DNA of 64,000 bases from G965276675 sp965276675. GTDB lineage: Bacteria > Acidobacteriota > Terriglobia > Terriglobales > Acidobacteriaceae. Made by a program: the position numbers and the translations under genes. The notes under the pieces are model-generated. The model saw only the letters and a list, made by a program, of their open reading frames with translations, made no database searches and was not told the origin of the DNA. This document shows, in pieces, positions 50,386-59,442 of the stretch (position 1 is its first letter; every line of letters starts with the position of its first letter). The stretch spans positions 2,232,001 through 2,296,000 of the forward strand of contig OZ255624.1 in the NCBI GenBank assembly GCA_965276675.1. The letters run 5' to 3'.

Positions 50386-52017
50386 ATGAGTAAATCGTGG
50401 CGTGGATATTCTTTAGCGTTTCTTTCCGCCATTCTGCTCAACCTGCCATTCCCTATCGCAGGGCCGGCGCCGCTCTGGCGCACCTTCTTTGGATGGCTGG
50501 GGGCAGTTCCCTTGCTGGTTGCGCTCCTGCTGCGGGCAGGTAACGGAGAACGTCGGCCCTTGTGGGGCTGCTTCCTTCTAGGGTGGCTGTGCGGCGTGAT
50601 CTGGTACGGCGTGAATTGTTACTGGATCTACCAGACCATGTTCTTGTATGGCGGCCTGCCCTCGCTCACGTCAGCGGGCATTCTGGTGCTCTACAGCCTC
50701 ATTATGGGGCTCTATTTTGGGCTTTTCGGCTCCGCTTTGGGCTTTCTGCGGCGAGGCTTCGGGCGTAGTCTCTGGCCGCTAATCGCGGCCCCGTTTCTCT
50801 GGACGGCCATTGACCTGCTGGGAGCACACCTGATCAAGGTGCCCTGGGACCAGCTTGGCTACTCGCAGGTAGGGAACTTTGCACTCACGCGCCTGGCGCC
50901 TTGGACGGGGAACTACGGACTAACCGCAGTCTTGCTGGCGGTGAATGCTGCTTTGGCTGGTGGTCTGCTGGCCAGCCGTGCGCGGACTCGCTGGCCTTTG
51001 CTCGCCACCGGTGTGGGACTGGCCGTGTTGCTGCAAGCAGGCACACTGCTGACGCCGTCACCTGCACCGACTGCGGCAACAGCCGTGCTGCTGCAGCAAA
51101 ACTTGAGCGTGCAACAGAGCAATCTATGGGTGGGGCCGGAGTGGGATGCGAATACAAACGCGTTTCTCCACGCCAGCGAGCAGACCTGCACGCCTTACCT
51201 GAGCGGCATGCCGGAGCTGAACGCGCAGGTAGTGCAGCCGCCGTGCACCGGTACGGCAGCCTCGCTGATCCTCTGGCCGGAGGCGCCTACGCCGTTTCGC
51301 GAGGGGGACCCGCGTTTTCTCCAGCTCATGCGAGACCTTACAACCGCAACCCATGCCCCGGCCATTGTCGGCAATCTCGCCATCGATTTTCGTGGGTCGC
51401 ATGCGGATATCTACAACGCCGCCACGGTCTTTGCCGCAGATGGTAACCGGGTCGGCCGCTACGAGAAGATCCACCTGGTGCCCTGGGGCGAATACATCCC
51501 GTTCCAGAACATCTTCGCCTTCGCGCACAAGCTCACGGGGAATGCCGGTAATCTAACCCACGGTTCACGCCGATCGGTCTACCGGCTGAAGGGTCATACC
51601 TATGGAACCTTTATCTGTTACGAATCGATCTTCGCCGACGAGATCCGCCAGTTTGCGGAGAATGGCGCGGAGGTGCTGGTGAACATCTCTGACGACGGCT
51701 GGTATGGCGATACCAGCGCGCCCTGGCAGCACCTGAACATGGCGCGCATGCGGGCGATCGAGAATCAGCGCTGGGTGCTACGGGACACAAACACGGGTGT
51801 GACGACGTCCATCGACCCCCAGGGCAGGCTCACGATGAGCGCACCCCGGCATGTTTTTACCTCGCTCGCTGTGCATTATGGATTTCGCGATGACCTCACC
51901 TTCTATACGCGGCATGGCGACCTGTTTGCGATGCTGTGTGGGATAATTTTCCTGGTGATGCTGGCGCGTGCAGTCCGCCTCCTCATAAATCGCGGAACGC
52001 GCCGTCAAGCCACCTAG
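50386..52017 (+). CDS. lnt: Apolipoprotein N-acyltransferase
   Basis: 543 residues. About seven N-terminal membrane helices precede a nitrilase-like domain with the catalytic triad: Glu in ILWPEAPTPF, Lys in RYEKIHLVPWGEYIPF and Cys in TFICYESIFADE. DDGWYGDTSAPWQHLNMARM is the classic Lnt block. The enzyme adds the third acyl chain to lipoproteins. Together with prfB and the thiol-disulfide genes downstream it belongs to the plus-strand housekeeping stretch. Confidence 0.95.
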   Translation: MSKSWRGYSLAFLSAILLNLPFPIAGPAPLWRTFFGWLGAVPLLVALLLRAGNGERRPLWGCFLLGWLCGVIWYGVNCYWIYQTMFLYGGLPSLTSAGILVLYSLIMGLYFGLFGSALGFLRRGFGRSLWPLIAAPFLWTAIDLLGAHLIKVPWDQLGYSQVGNFALTRLAPWTGNYGLTAVLLAVNAALAGGLLASRARTRWPLLATGVGLAVLLQAGTLLTPSPAPTAATAVLLQQNLSVQQSNLWVGPEWDANTNAFLHASEQTCTPYLSGMPELNAQVVQPPCTGTAASLILWPEAPTPFREGDPRFLQLMRDLTTATHAPAIVGNLAIDFRGSHADIYNAATVFAADGNRVGRYEKIHLVPWGEYIPFQNIFAFAHKLTGNAGNLTHGSRRSVYRLKGHTYGTFICYESIFADEIRQFAENGAEVLVNISDDGWYGDTSAPWQHLNMARMRAIENQRWVLRDTNTGVTTSIDPQGRLTMSAPRHVFTSLAVHYGFRDDLTFYTRHGDLFAMLCGIIFLVMLARAVRLLINRGTRRQAT

Positions 52018-52068
52018 CGTCTCACTGAAAGACAGGTCTTCACTGAAGATCAGGTACCGGTTAAAGCT

Positions 52069-53200
52069 ATGCTGAACGATTTGGAATTTGCTTACACCCC
52101 TGTACGCGAACGAGTACACGACCTGCGGGAGTATCTTTGACCCCGCTCGTCTGCGCCGCGAACTAGCCTCCATAGAAGAACAACTAGGCGACCCTGCAGT
52201 GTGGGGCAACTCTGTGCGCACTCAGGTGCTGATGCGCGACCGCAAACGCATCGAAGCGCAGCTCGCGGATGATGCCGAGCTGGCGAAGCGCACCGAAGAC
52301 ATCGACGCTTACTTCGATCTGGCGCGGGAGGGCGAGGCCATCGAGCCGGAGCTCGACCGCGAGATCAAGGGACTCGAGGCCTACGCCGAGGCGCTTGAAG
52401 CCAAGACCATGCTCTCGGGCGAGACCGATCCGCTGAACGCGATCATTACGGTGCACCCGGGCGCGGGCGGCACGGAGTCCCAAGACTGGGCTGACATGTT
52501 GCTGCGCATGTATCTGCGCTGGGCCGAGCGCCAGGGCTTCAAGACCGAGATGAACGACTACCAGGATGGTGAGGAAGCTGGCATTAAATCGGCGACCTTC
52601 ACTGTCACCGGCGAGTCGGCCTATGGGCTGCTGTCCGGGGAGACCGGCGTGCACCGGCTGGTGCGCATCTCGCCCTTTGATCAGGCCAAGCGGCGGCATA
52701 CCTCCTTTGCCAGCGTTTACGTATCTCCCGAGATCGATGACACCATCGAGATCGACATCAAGCCTGACGAGATTCGGACCGACACCTACCGCTCGGGCGG
52801 CAAGGGCGGCCAGCACGTGAACACGACCGACTCGGCGGTGCGCATCACGCACCTGCCAACCAACATTGTGGTGCAGTGCCAAAACGAGCGCTCGCAGCAC
52901 AAGAATCGCGAAAAGGCGATGAAGATGCTGCGCTCACGTCTTTACGAATACGAGCTGGACAAAAAAAAGGCGGCGAGCCGGAAGGTCGAGGACTCCAAGC
53001 TCGAGATCAACTTCGGCTCACAGGTCCGTTCTTACGTGCTGCAACCGTATCGCATCGCCAAAGATCACCGGACCAAGGTCGAGGTGGGGGATGTGGACAG
53101 CGTGCTCGACGGCGCTATCGATCCATTTATTCGCGGCTACCTCCTATTGCGCCGCCAGGGCGGGGTGCCGGCGGCAGCTGCGGATGATCTTGATGTTTGA
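52069..53200 (+). CDS. prfB: Peptide chain release factor 2, programmed +1 frameshift
   Basis: Frame 0 begins at the ATG 52069 (MLNDLEFAYTPVRERVHDL then REYL) and stops at TGA 52138-52140. After a +1 shift the frame continues as DPARLRRELASIEEQ to 53200, giving 376 residues. The stop-codon recognition tripeptide SPF is in VRISPFDQAKR and the peptidyl-hydrolysis GGQ at residues 246-248 in GGKGGQHVNTTD. RF2 ends translation at UGA and UAA. The true coding sequence is join(52069..52137, 52139..53200). It follows lnt after 51 bases. Confidence 0.95.
52127..52141 (+). promoter_or_regulatory. prfB programmed frameshift site
   Basis: GGGAG, three bases, then CTT TGA C. This is the classic autoregulatory arrangement, in which the internal Shine-Dalgarno-like GGGAG sits three bases before the slippery CTT. 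Low RF2 makes the ribosome pause at UGA and shift +1. Confidence 0.93.
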
Positions 53201-53250
53201 GACCGGAGCGCGGCTTGGGCATCCAATCAGCTGTTGAGGTGAGAGAACAG

Positions 53251-53670
53251 ATGAATGAACCAGATACCATCCGCACCATCCTTGAGAACACGAAGACCAT
53301 TGCCGTCGTTGGACTCTCAGACAAACCGGGGCGTCCGAGCCTGAGTGTCTCGCATTACATGCAGCAGCAGGGTTATAAGATCATCCCGGTCAACCCGGCG
53401 GCGAAGCACGATAAAATCCTTGGCGCGACCGTCTATGGAACTCTGGACGAGGCCTTCGCTGCCTGCGGCGATATCGACCTGGTGAATGTCTTCCGGGCTC
53501 CCGTCTTTGTTCCGGAGGTCGTCAAGGACGTGATGCGGCTGAAGATTCCTTACCTGTGGCTGCAGGAGGGCGTCTGCCATGAGGAGGCCGCAGAGTGGGC
53601 AGAGGCCGATGGAATCAAAGTCGTGATGGACCGCTGCATTCTGAAGGACTACGCCGCGAACAAGCGCTAG
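53251..53670 (+). CDS. CoA-binding domain protein (YccU-like)
   Basis: 139 residues from MNEPDTIRTILENTKTIAVV, with a Rossmann fold: AVVGLSDKPGRPSLSVSHYM, GYKIIPVNPAAKHDKILGAT and the conserved LWLQEGVCHEEAA. The family binds CoA; its role is not settled. The frame is open to 53197, but the ATG at 53251 has GAGGTGAG upstream. Lies 50 bases after prfB. Confidence 0.9.
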   Translation: MNEPDTIRTILENTKTIAVVGLSDKPGRPSLSVSHYMQQQGYKIIPVNPAAKHDKILGATVYGTLDEAFAACGDIDLVNVFRAPVFVPEVVKDVMRLKIPYLWLQEGVCHEEAAEWAEADGIKVVMDRCILKDYAANKR

Positions 53671-53710
53671 ATCATGCGTAACGGTTCGAGCCTACAATAG
53701 TCCAACCCTC

Positions 53711-55882
53711 ATGTTAGCCAGAGCCAACCTGCGCCTGCAGTCATCAACCCTGATATTCTTCGCGCTGTGTCTTTGGTTTTGTCAGGTCGTCGATTCCGCC
53801 GCGTTCGCGGCGAGCACCGCCACTGCGCCGCACTTGACGGTTCAACTTGTCTCCGATAAGCAGAGCATCAGCGCCGAGCAGCCAAGCAATCTGGGCCTTC
53901 TCTTCAAGTTAGAGAAAGGCTGGCATATTTACTGGTCCAATGCCGGAGATTCTGGCGAGCCGCCTATGGTCAAGTGGCATCTGCCTGCAGGCCTCGTCGC
54001 AGGCCCGCTGCAGTTTCCCGCGCCCAAGCGGCTTCCGCTGGGGCCACTGATGGATTTCGGCTATGAGGATGAGGCCCTGCTCCCAGCGGCACTTTCGCAT
54101 GTTGGAAGAGCAGTGTCCGGTGCAGCCGCTATCACCGCCGATGTGAACTGGCTAGTGTGCAGGCAGTCATGCATTCCGGGAAAAGCTACGCTGTCGCTCA
54201 ACCTGTCGAGAGTAACCGGCGCAGCACAGGACGGTTCAGAGATGCCATTGTTCGTCGCGTCGTTTGCGCGTATGCCCAAGCCGCTGCCGGCCGGAGCTAA
54301 AGCCGTCTTTGCTCCGACGGCCACCGGCTTCACGATGGCAGTGACCGGGAGCGATTTAGGAAAAGGCGCAGAGTTCTTTCCGCTGGAGCAGAACCAGATT
54401 GCAAACGCAGCGCCGCAGCCCATAACCCCACTTGCGACGGGCTTTAAGATCGCCCTCAAGAAGGATGACAGCCTGCAAACGCCGCTGAAGCAGTTGAGCG
54501 GCGTGGTCGTCCTGGGGGACGGCAGCGCTTACCAGGTGGAAGCTTCGCCAGGTGCTATCCCCTCTGCCGCGACCGCAGCGGGGCCGAGCGGGTCGAGTGG
54601 GCTGCTGAAGGCTGCGGGGCTTGCGTTCCTGGGCGGCATCATTCTGAATCTGATGCCCTGCGTCTTCCCCGTGCTCTTTATCAAGGCGCTGGCGCTGGTG
54701 CAGTCCTCGGCCAAGGAGCGGCGCCACATGCGCGCGCAAGGGCTGGTCTACACGCTGGGTATCCTGGTCTCATTCTGGATCGTTGTCGCGCTGCTGCTCG
54801 TGCTCAGAAGGGAGGGGCAGCACCTGGGCTGGGGCTTCCAGTTCCAGTCGCCGAGTTTTGTCGCGTTGATGGCGCTGCTCTTGTTCTTTCTCGGACTTTC
54901 GCTGGCCGGCATGTTCGAGATTGGTTTGAGCGTCACCAGCGCGGGCTCCTCGCTCGCCGCGCAGAAGGGCTATGCCGGGTCATTCTTTACCGGCGTGCTG
55001 GCGATGGTAGTTGCCACGCCGTGCACTGCGCCATTTATGGGGGCGGCGATCGGCTTTGCGCTCTCTAAATCAGCCACGGTTACATTTGCTATCTTCACCG
55101 CGCTCGGCCTGGGTCTGGCGCTTCCGTACCTCATCCTGGCCTTTCAGCCGGCGTGGACACGCATCTTGCCGCGCCCCGGCGCGTGGATGGAGGTGCTAAA
55201 GCAGGCTACGGCGGTGCCGATCTTTGCCACCGTGATCTGGATGGTGTGGCTCTTCGCGCAGACGGCTGGTGTGAACGCGCTCGTCGGCCTGTTGTTTGCC
55301 TTTCTGCTACTGGCGATTGCTGGATGGATCCTGGGCCGCTGGCCGGCCAAGCGGGTCCCGAGTGTCTTCGCTCTGCTGGTCATCGCTCTTGGCATTGCGG
55401 TGCCGCTCTATGCTCTGCGTACGCTCGCACCACCGAAGCCGGGTGCTGCGGCATCCAGTGCGGCCGCTGCCGACAGCCCAAAGCATTGGGAGCCATTCAC
55501 GCCAGAGCTTGTAGCGAGGTACCAGGCGCAGGGCAGGCCGGTCTTTGTAGACTTTACCGCGAGCTGGTGCCTGAGCTGCCAGGTGAATGAGCGGGTGGTG
55601 CTGGAGCGGGCTGATGTCGAAGAGCGGCTGCACGCGAGCAACGTAGCGCTGGTCCGTGCCGATTGGACGCAGCACGACGAAAGCATCGCGCAAGCTCTGC
55701 AGTCGTTGGGGCGGAATGGTGTGCCGACGTACGCACTGTATTCAGGTAGAGTGGGCGAGAAGCCGGAACTTCTGCCAGAGGTGCTGACGCCAGGCTTGGT
55801 GATGGACGCGCTGGGGCGCCTCCGGCCTGGCAACCTCGATACCAACAAGGCAGCCTTGGAAGATGCATCGAAGAAGGAGTGA
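53711..55882 (+). CDS. dsbD: DsbD/ScsB-like thiol:disulfide interchange membrane protein
   Basis: 723 residues. A signal peptide is followed by an N-terminal periplasmic DsbD-type domain (LEKGWHIYWSNAGDSGEPPM). A CcdA-like eight-helix transmembrane part has redox Cys in LNLMPCVFPVLFIK and ATPCTAPFMG, and the C-terminal thioredoxin-like domain has WCLSCQ (CxxC). Such proteins carry electrons from cytosolic thioredoxin to periplasmic thiol enzymes. Two DUF4019 genes follow closely. The gene symbol is a best family match. Confidence 0.9.
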   Translation: MLARANLRLQSSTLIFFALCLWFCQVVDSAAFAASTATAPHLTVQLVSDKQSISAEQPSNLGLLFKLEKGWHIYWSNAGDSGEPPMVKWHLPAGLVAGPLQFPAPKRLPLGPLMDFGYEDEALLPAALSHVGRAVSGAAAITADVNWLVCRQSCIPGKATLSLNLSRVTGAAQDGSEMPLFVASFARMPKPLPAGAKAVFAPTATGFTMAVTGSDLGKGAEFFPLEQNQIANAAPQPITPLATGFKIALKKDDSLQTPLKQLSGVVVLGDGSAYQVEASPGAIPSAATAAGPSGSSGLLKAAGLAFLGGIILNLMPCVFPVLFIKALALVQSSAKERRHMRAQGLVYTLGILVSFWIVVALLLVLRREGQHLGWGFQFQSPSFVALMALLLFFLGLSLAGMFEIGLSVTSAGSSLAAQKGYAGSFFTGVLAMVVATPCTAPFMGAAIGFALSKSATVTFAIFTALGLGLALPYLILAFQPAWTRILPRPGAWMEVLKQATAVPIFATVIWMVWLFAQTAGVNALVGLLFAFLLLAIAGWILGRWPAKRVPSVFALLVIALGIAVPLYALRTLAPPKPGAAASSAAAADSPKHWEPFTPELVARYQAQGRPVFVDFTASWCLSCQVNERVVLERADVEERLHASNVALVRADWTQHDESIAQALQSLGRNGVPTYALYSGRVGEKPELLPEVLTPGLVMDALGRLRPGNLDTNKAALEDASKKE

Positions 55883-55900
55883 TGCGCGAGGAGGAGTGGC

Positions 55901-56503
55901 ATGCTTAGGTGTGTAGCAACACCCTTGGTACTGGTGGCCGTCAGCATGAGTTTCCCGGCGAGCGGAGGAGCTCAGCAACAGCCGCCTGAGCAACACGCTG
56001 TTCAAAGTTCAGTGTCGGGAGCCGCTCAAAGTGGTCCGGTTCAGGGCGCTCCAGTTCAGGGTGGTTCGTTGCAGAGTAGTCCGAAGAGCGCCCAGCAGCC
56101 CCATGCCCCAGGGCAGCCGAATCCTGCGCAGGCCGCGCTGAACGGGGCACACAGGGCAGAGATCGCCCAGGCCCGGGCAGCTGCCGACGGCTGGCTCAAG
56201 CTCATCGATACCGGCAAGTATGACGACAGCTGGAAGGAAGCGGCGCAAGCGGTGCGGGAGCAGGTCTCCAAAAAGCAATGGAAAGAAGAGATCAGCGCCA
56301 CCCGTAGCACCTACGGCGAGCTCGTCTCGCGGGCACAGCAGGATGCGAACTATGCCACGACATTGCCTGGGGCTCCGGACGGTCAGTATGTCATCTTTGA
56401 ATTCAACAGCAGCTTCGCTCATAAGAGCTCAACGATAGAAACCTTAGTACTGCAGCGGCAGGACGATGGCTCCTGGAGAGTCGCAGGGTATTTTCTGCGA
56501 TGA
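55901..56503 (+). CDS. Secreted DUF4019-domain protein 1
   Basis: 200 residues. Signal peptide (MLRCVATPLVLVAVSMSFPA), a Gln/Ser/Pro-rich linker with VQGAPVQGGSLQ repeats, then a DUF4019 domain: AAADGWLKLIDTGKYDDSWK and the YVIFEFNSSFAHKSS strand. The function is unknown. Its start lies 18 bases after dsbD and its stop overlaps the next DUF4019 gene (ATGA), suggesting one transcript. Confidence 0.85.
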   Translation: MLRCVATPLVLVAVSMSFPASGGAQQQPPEQHAVQSSVSGAAQSGPVQGAPVQGGSLQSSPKSAQQPHAPGQPNPAQAALNGAHRAEIAQARAAADGWLKLIDTGKYDDSWKEAAQAVREQVSKKQWKEEISATRSTYGELVSRAQQDANYATTLPGAPDGQYVIFEFNSSFAHKSSTIETLVLQRQDDGSWRVAGYFLR

Positions 56504-56958
56504 GGTGCCTCCTCGCAGTTGTGGTGCTCTGTCTGGCGAGCGTGGCTCTTCCGCTCACCGCACCGGCTTCGGACAAAACGAAGCCGCCCGTTGTCGACAC
56601 AGCGCATGCACCGCAGATTGCCGCCGCGCGCACCGCGGCTGACGCGTGGTTGAAGGTGCTTGACAACGAAAAATATGACGAGAGTTGGAAAACGGCTTCG
56701 AGCTTCTTCCAAGCGCATGTGCCTCAAGCAGCGTTTGAAAGACGCATGGCCGTCGTTCGCAAAGCTGTGGACCCGGTCATCACACGTGACTTGAACACCA
56801 CGGAATACAGGACCGAACTGCACGGGCTGCCCAAGGGCGAGTACGTGGCCTTTGTCTGGGAGACGGTCTTTGGCGATGGAAAGACAACACTCGAGAGCCT
56901 GGTGATGACCAACGAGAATGGAGCTTGGAAGATGATCGGGTACGCCGTTCAAAGCTAG
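56500..56958 (+). CDS. Secreted DUF4019-domain protein 2
   Basis: 152 residues, signal peptide to about residue 22 (LTAPASDK), then DUF4019: AADAWLKVLDNEKYDESWKT, EYRTELHGLPKGEYVAFVWE and ENGAWKMIGYAV. It is clearly related to the preceding gene's domain (AxxWLKxxDxxKYDxSWK), so this is a tandem duplicate. Overlaps the upstream gene by four bases. Confidence 0.85.
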   Translation: MRCLLAVVVLCLASVALPLTAPASDKTKPPVVDTAHAPQIAAARTAADAWLKVLDNEKYDESWKTASSFFQAHVPQAAFERRMAVVRKAVDPVITRDLNTTEYRTELHGLPKGEYVAFVWETVFGDGKTTLESLVMTNENGAWKMIGYAVQS

Positions 56959-57030
56959 AGTTGCGAGCCATTCGTTCGCTACATATGCATTGGGTGAGCG
57001 GCGCTTCGCGCCGATCTTAAATACAAGATG

Positions 57031-57073
57031 AAGCAGGTCTTTCGACTCCACCTTCGGTTACGCTCAAGATGAT
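57031..57073. repeat. Diverged dispersed acidobacterial repeat, copy C
   Basis: aagcaggtctttcgactcca and ttacgctcaagatgat align with the repeat at 12622-12680 (aggtccttggact / cgctcaggatgac). It lies in the gap between the second DUF4019 gene and rarA. Confidence 0.6.
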
Positions 57074-57102
57074 AATGGCGCTACGGTTAACGACTCATCC
57101 CA

Positions 57103-58476
57103 TTAGCTGTCGCTGTCAGACCGCTTTTCCGCGCGGATGCGGCGCACCTCATCCATGCGCTGCTTCAGCAGACGCTCGCGTCCTTCTTCGGTAGGCTGAT
57201 AGTAGTGGCGACCGCGAAGGCTGTCGGGTAAGCAGTCCATGTCGGCGACGCGCCCTTCCTCGTCGTGCGCATACTTGTAGTCTCGGCCGTAGTCGAGCTG
57301 CTTCATCAGGCGTGTCGGCGCGTTCCGCAGATGCAGGGGCACTGGCTCGGCGCGGGTGGCTTCGATGTCGTCGCGCACAGAGTTGTAGGCGGTGTAGACG
57401 GCATTCGACTTCGGTGCAAGCGCAAGGTAGACAGCCGCTTGAGCGAGCGCAAGATCGCCCTCCGGCGAGCCAAGGAACTGCATCGCATCGCGTGCGGAGA
57501 GCGTGAGGTTAAGCGCCTCCGGTGCAGCGAGTCCAATGTCTTCAACGGCCATGCGCACCAGCCGTCGCGCTACATACATCGCATCTTCGCCGGCTGCGAG
57601 CATGCGGCCTAACCAGTAGAGGGAAGCGTCAGCGTCACTGTTACGAATAGACTTATGGAGCGCGGAGATGAGGTTGTAGTGCTCCTCGCCGCTCTTGTCG
57701 TAGAGCAGGATGCGCTGTTGCAGCGCGTCGGCGGCGATGGCTTCGGTGATGCGGCTGGTGCCGGTCTGCTCGGGTGAGGCTTCCGCTAGCTTTGCGGCAA
57801 CTTCAAGCGCGTTGTAGGCAGTGCGGCCATCGCCAGAGGCGTACGCTGCGATCATGGCGAGCGCGTCCTCGTCGGCTTCGATGGCCAGCGCACCTAAGCC
57901 GCGTTCCTTGTCGATGAGAGCCCGGCGGAGTAACGTGACGACCTGCTCGTCGCTGAGCGGCTTCAGCGTATACACGCGGCAGCGCGAGAGCAGGGCCGCG
58001 ATGATCTCGAACGAGGGATTCTCGGTCGTCGCGCCAATCAGGCGAATTGTGCCGCGCTCGACGTATGGCAGGAAAGCATCCTGCTGCGCCTTATTGAAAC
58101 GATGGATCTCGTCGACAAACAGGATGGTGCGCGAGCCGTATTCAGCGGCCTTTTCTGCGTCTGCCATCACGCCCTTGATCTCCTTGATGCCGGAGAGGAC
58201 GGCTGAGAATTCTATGAATGTAGCGCGGGTGGTCTCGGCGATGATCTTGGCGAGCGTGGTCTTGCCAACACCCGGCGGCCCCCAGAAGATCATCGAACCG
58301 GTGTCGTTGTCGCCAAGCATGTCACGTTCGATCTGCACCCGCAGCGGCTTGCCGGGGCCGAGCAGGTGCTCCTGGCCGATGTAGTCATCGAGCGTACGGG
58401 GCCGCATGCGCTCGGCTAGAGGCGCGTGTGCGGAGCTGCGGGAGAGCTCTGGGACAGGTGCACCGAAGAGGCTCAT
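57103..58476 (-). CDS. rarA: Replication-associated recombination protein RarA (MgsA)
   Basis: 457 residues, AAA+ clamp-loader-like ATPase: Walker A FWGPPGVGKTTLAKI, Walker B ILFVDEIHRFNKAQQDAFLP and sensor 1 LIGATTENPSFEI. The C-terminal MgsA domain follows (LYWLGRMLAAGEDAMYVARR). RarA acts at stalled forks. Its ATG overlaps the upstream SpoU gene stop by four bases. Confidence 0.95.
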   Translation of the reverse strand: MSLFGAPVPELSRSSAHAPLAERMRPRTLDDYIGQEHLLGPGKPLRVQIERDMLGDNDTGSMIFWGPPGVGKTTLAKIIAETTRATFIEFSAVLSGIKEIKGVMADAEKAAEYGSRTILFVDEIHRFNKAQQDAFLPYVERGTIRLIGATTENPSFEIIAALLSRCRVYTLKPLSDEQVVTLLRRALIDKERGLGALAIEADEDALAMIAAYASGDGRTAYNALEVAAKLAEASPEQTGTSRITEAIAADALQQRILLYDKSGEEHYNLISALHKSIRNSDADASLYWLGRMLAAGEDAMYVARRLVRMAVEDIGLAAPEALNLTLSARDAMQFLGSPEGDLALAQAAVYLALAPKSNAVYTAYNSVRDDIEATRAEPVPLHLRNAPTRLMKQLDYGRDYKYAHDEEGRVADMDCLPDSLRGRHYYQPTEEGRERLLKQRMDEVRRIRAEKRSDSDS

Positions 58477-59342
58477 CGCGACTGCCTTGCGTTCGCTGCT
58501 CCCTGATGCGCTAGCTTCGTCCGCTGGCGTGCTGCTTCCGCGCGTTGGTTCGCTATTTCATAGAGTAGAACACTGCCGGCCACTGCCGCATTCAGGCTCT
58601 CAACGGGACCGGGACAGGGAATGGTAAGCTGCCTACCCGCCCGGCTAAGCAGCCGCTCCGGCAGCCCCGCACCCTCGTTGCCGACCAGCAACGCGAGCGG
58701 GCCAGTCAGGTCAGCGGTCTCGATACTCTGGCCACCCTTTGCAACCGCTGCTGCCGTTCCAATCCGGTTATCCCGAAGCATGTCCAGGCAGGCATTTTCG
58801 GTCATGGGCACCACTGCCACGCGAAACAGCGAGCCCGCGGAGGCGCGCAGAGCTTTCTGGCTCCAAGGGTTCACGGTGCCGGGAAGGGTGATCACGCCGG
58901 TAGCTCCAAAGGCCTCCGCCGAGCGGACCAGGGTGCCCAGATTGCCGGGATCCTGCAAGCCCGCAAGCACCAGCAGCAGGGGAGTGCGATGTTGGAGAAG
59001 GTCGGCGCTCGCGAACACGGGCGGCTCGAGCAGCGCAGCGATGCCCTGGGGATGCTCTGTGGCGGTGGCGCTCGCAAATACATCTTCCGGGACTTCAAGG
59101 ATGTCGGTGGAGTCCGCAAAAGCGAGATTCACGAACCGGCGAGAACTGCCGATTACCACAAAGACGGTTTGGAGATGGAGGCCGCTGCGCATGGCCTCGG
59201 CGAGGAGATGCTCCCCTTCAATGGCGATGAGACCCGCATCGGTCTTGCCACCACGCGCGAAGGCGGCCCGCAATTCCCTGATACGCGCATTCCCGCGACT
59301 TTGTACAATGCGGGTACGCGCACGTATGTGGGCAGCTTGCAT
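58473..59342 (-). CDS. TrmH/SpoU-family RNA 2'-O-methyltransferase
   Basis: 289 residues. Substrate-binding SpoU N-terminal domain (about 25-100) then the SPOUT knot domain with VLAGLQDPGNLGTLVRSAEA (motif 1), LLVGNEGAGLPERLL (motif 2) and ESLNAAVAGSVLLYEI (motif 3). This resembles RlmB/RNA methyltransferases of rRNA. The exact nucleotide cannot be given. Translated ahead of rarA. Confidence 0.92.
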   Translation of the reverse strand: MQAAHIRARTRIVQSRGNARIRELRAAFARGGKTDAGLIAIEGEHLLAEAMRSGLHLQTVFVVIGSSRRFVNLAFADSTDILEVPEDVFASATATEHPQGIAALLEPPVFASADLLQHRTPLLLVLAGLQDPGNLGTLVRSAEAFGATGVITLPGTVNPWSQKALRASAGSLFRVAVVPMTENACLDMLRDNRIGTAAAVAKGGQSIETADLTGPLALLVGNEGAGLPERLLSRAGRQLTIPCPGPVESLNAAVAGSVLLYEIANQRAEAARQRTKLAHQGAANARQSR

Positions 59343-59442
59343 TCTGCACCGGATTTTACGCCTTATGCTGGGGTGCCGGGAGGGTCTGAGAGCGCGCTCC
59401 AGAGACCACGTGTCGCGGTATTCTTGCCTCTTAGGAGTGCTT

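Noticed and set aside
58621..59442. Upstream extension of the YrdC reading frame
   Set aside because: It is antisense to the SpoU methyltransferase gene, whose motifs are clear.
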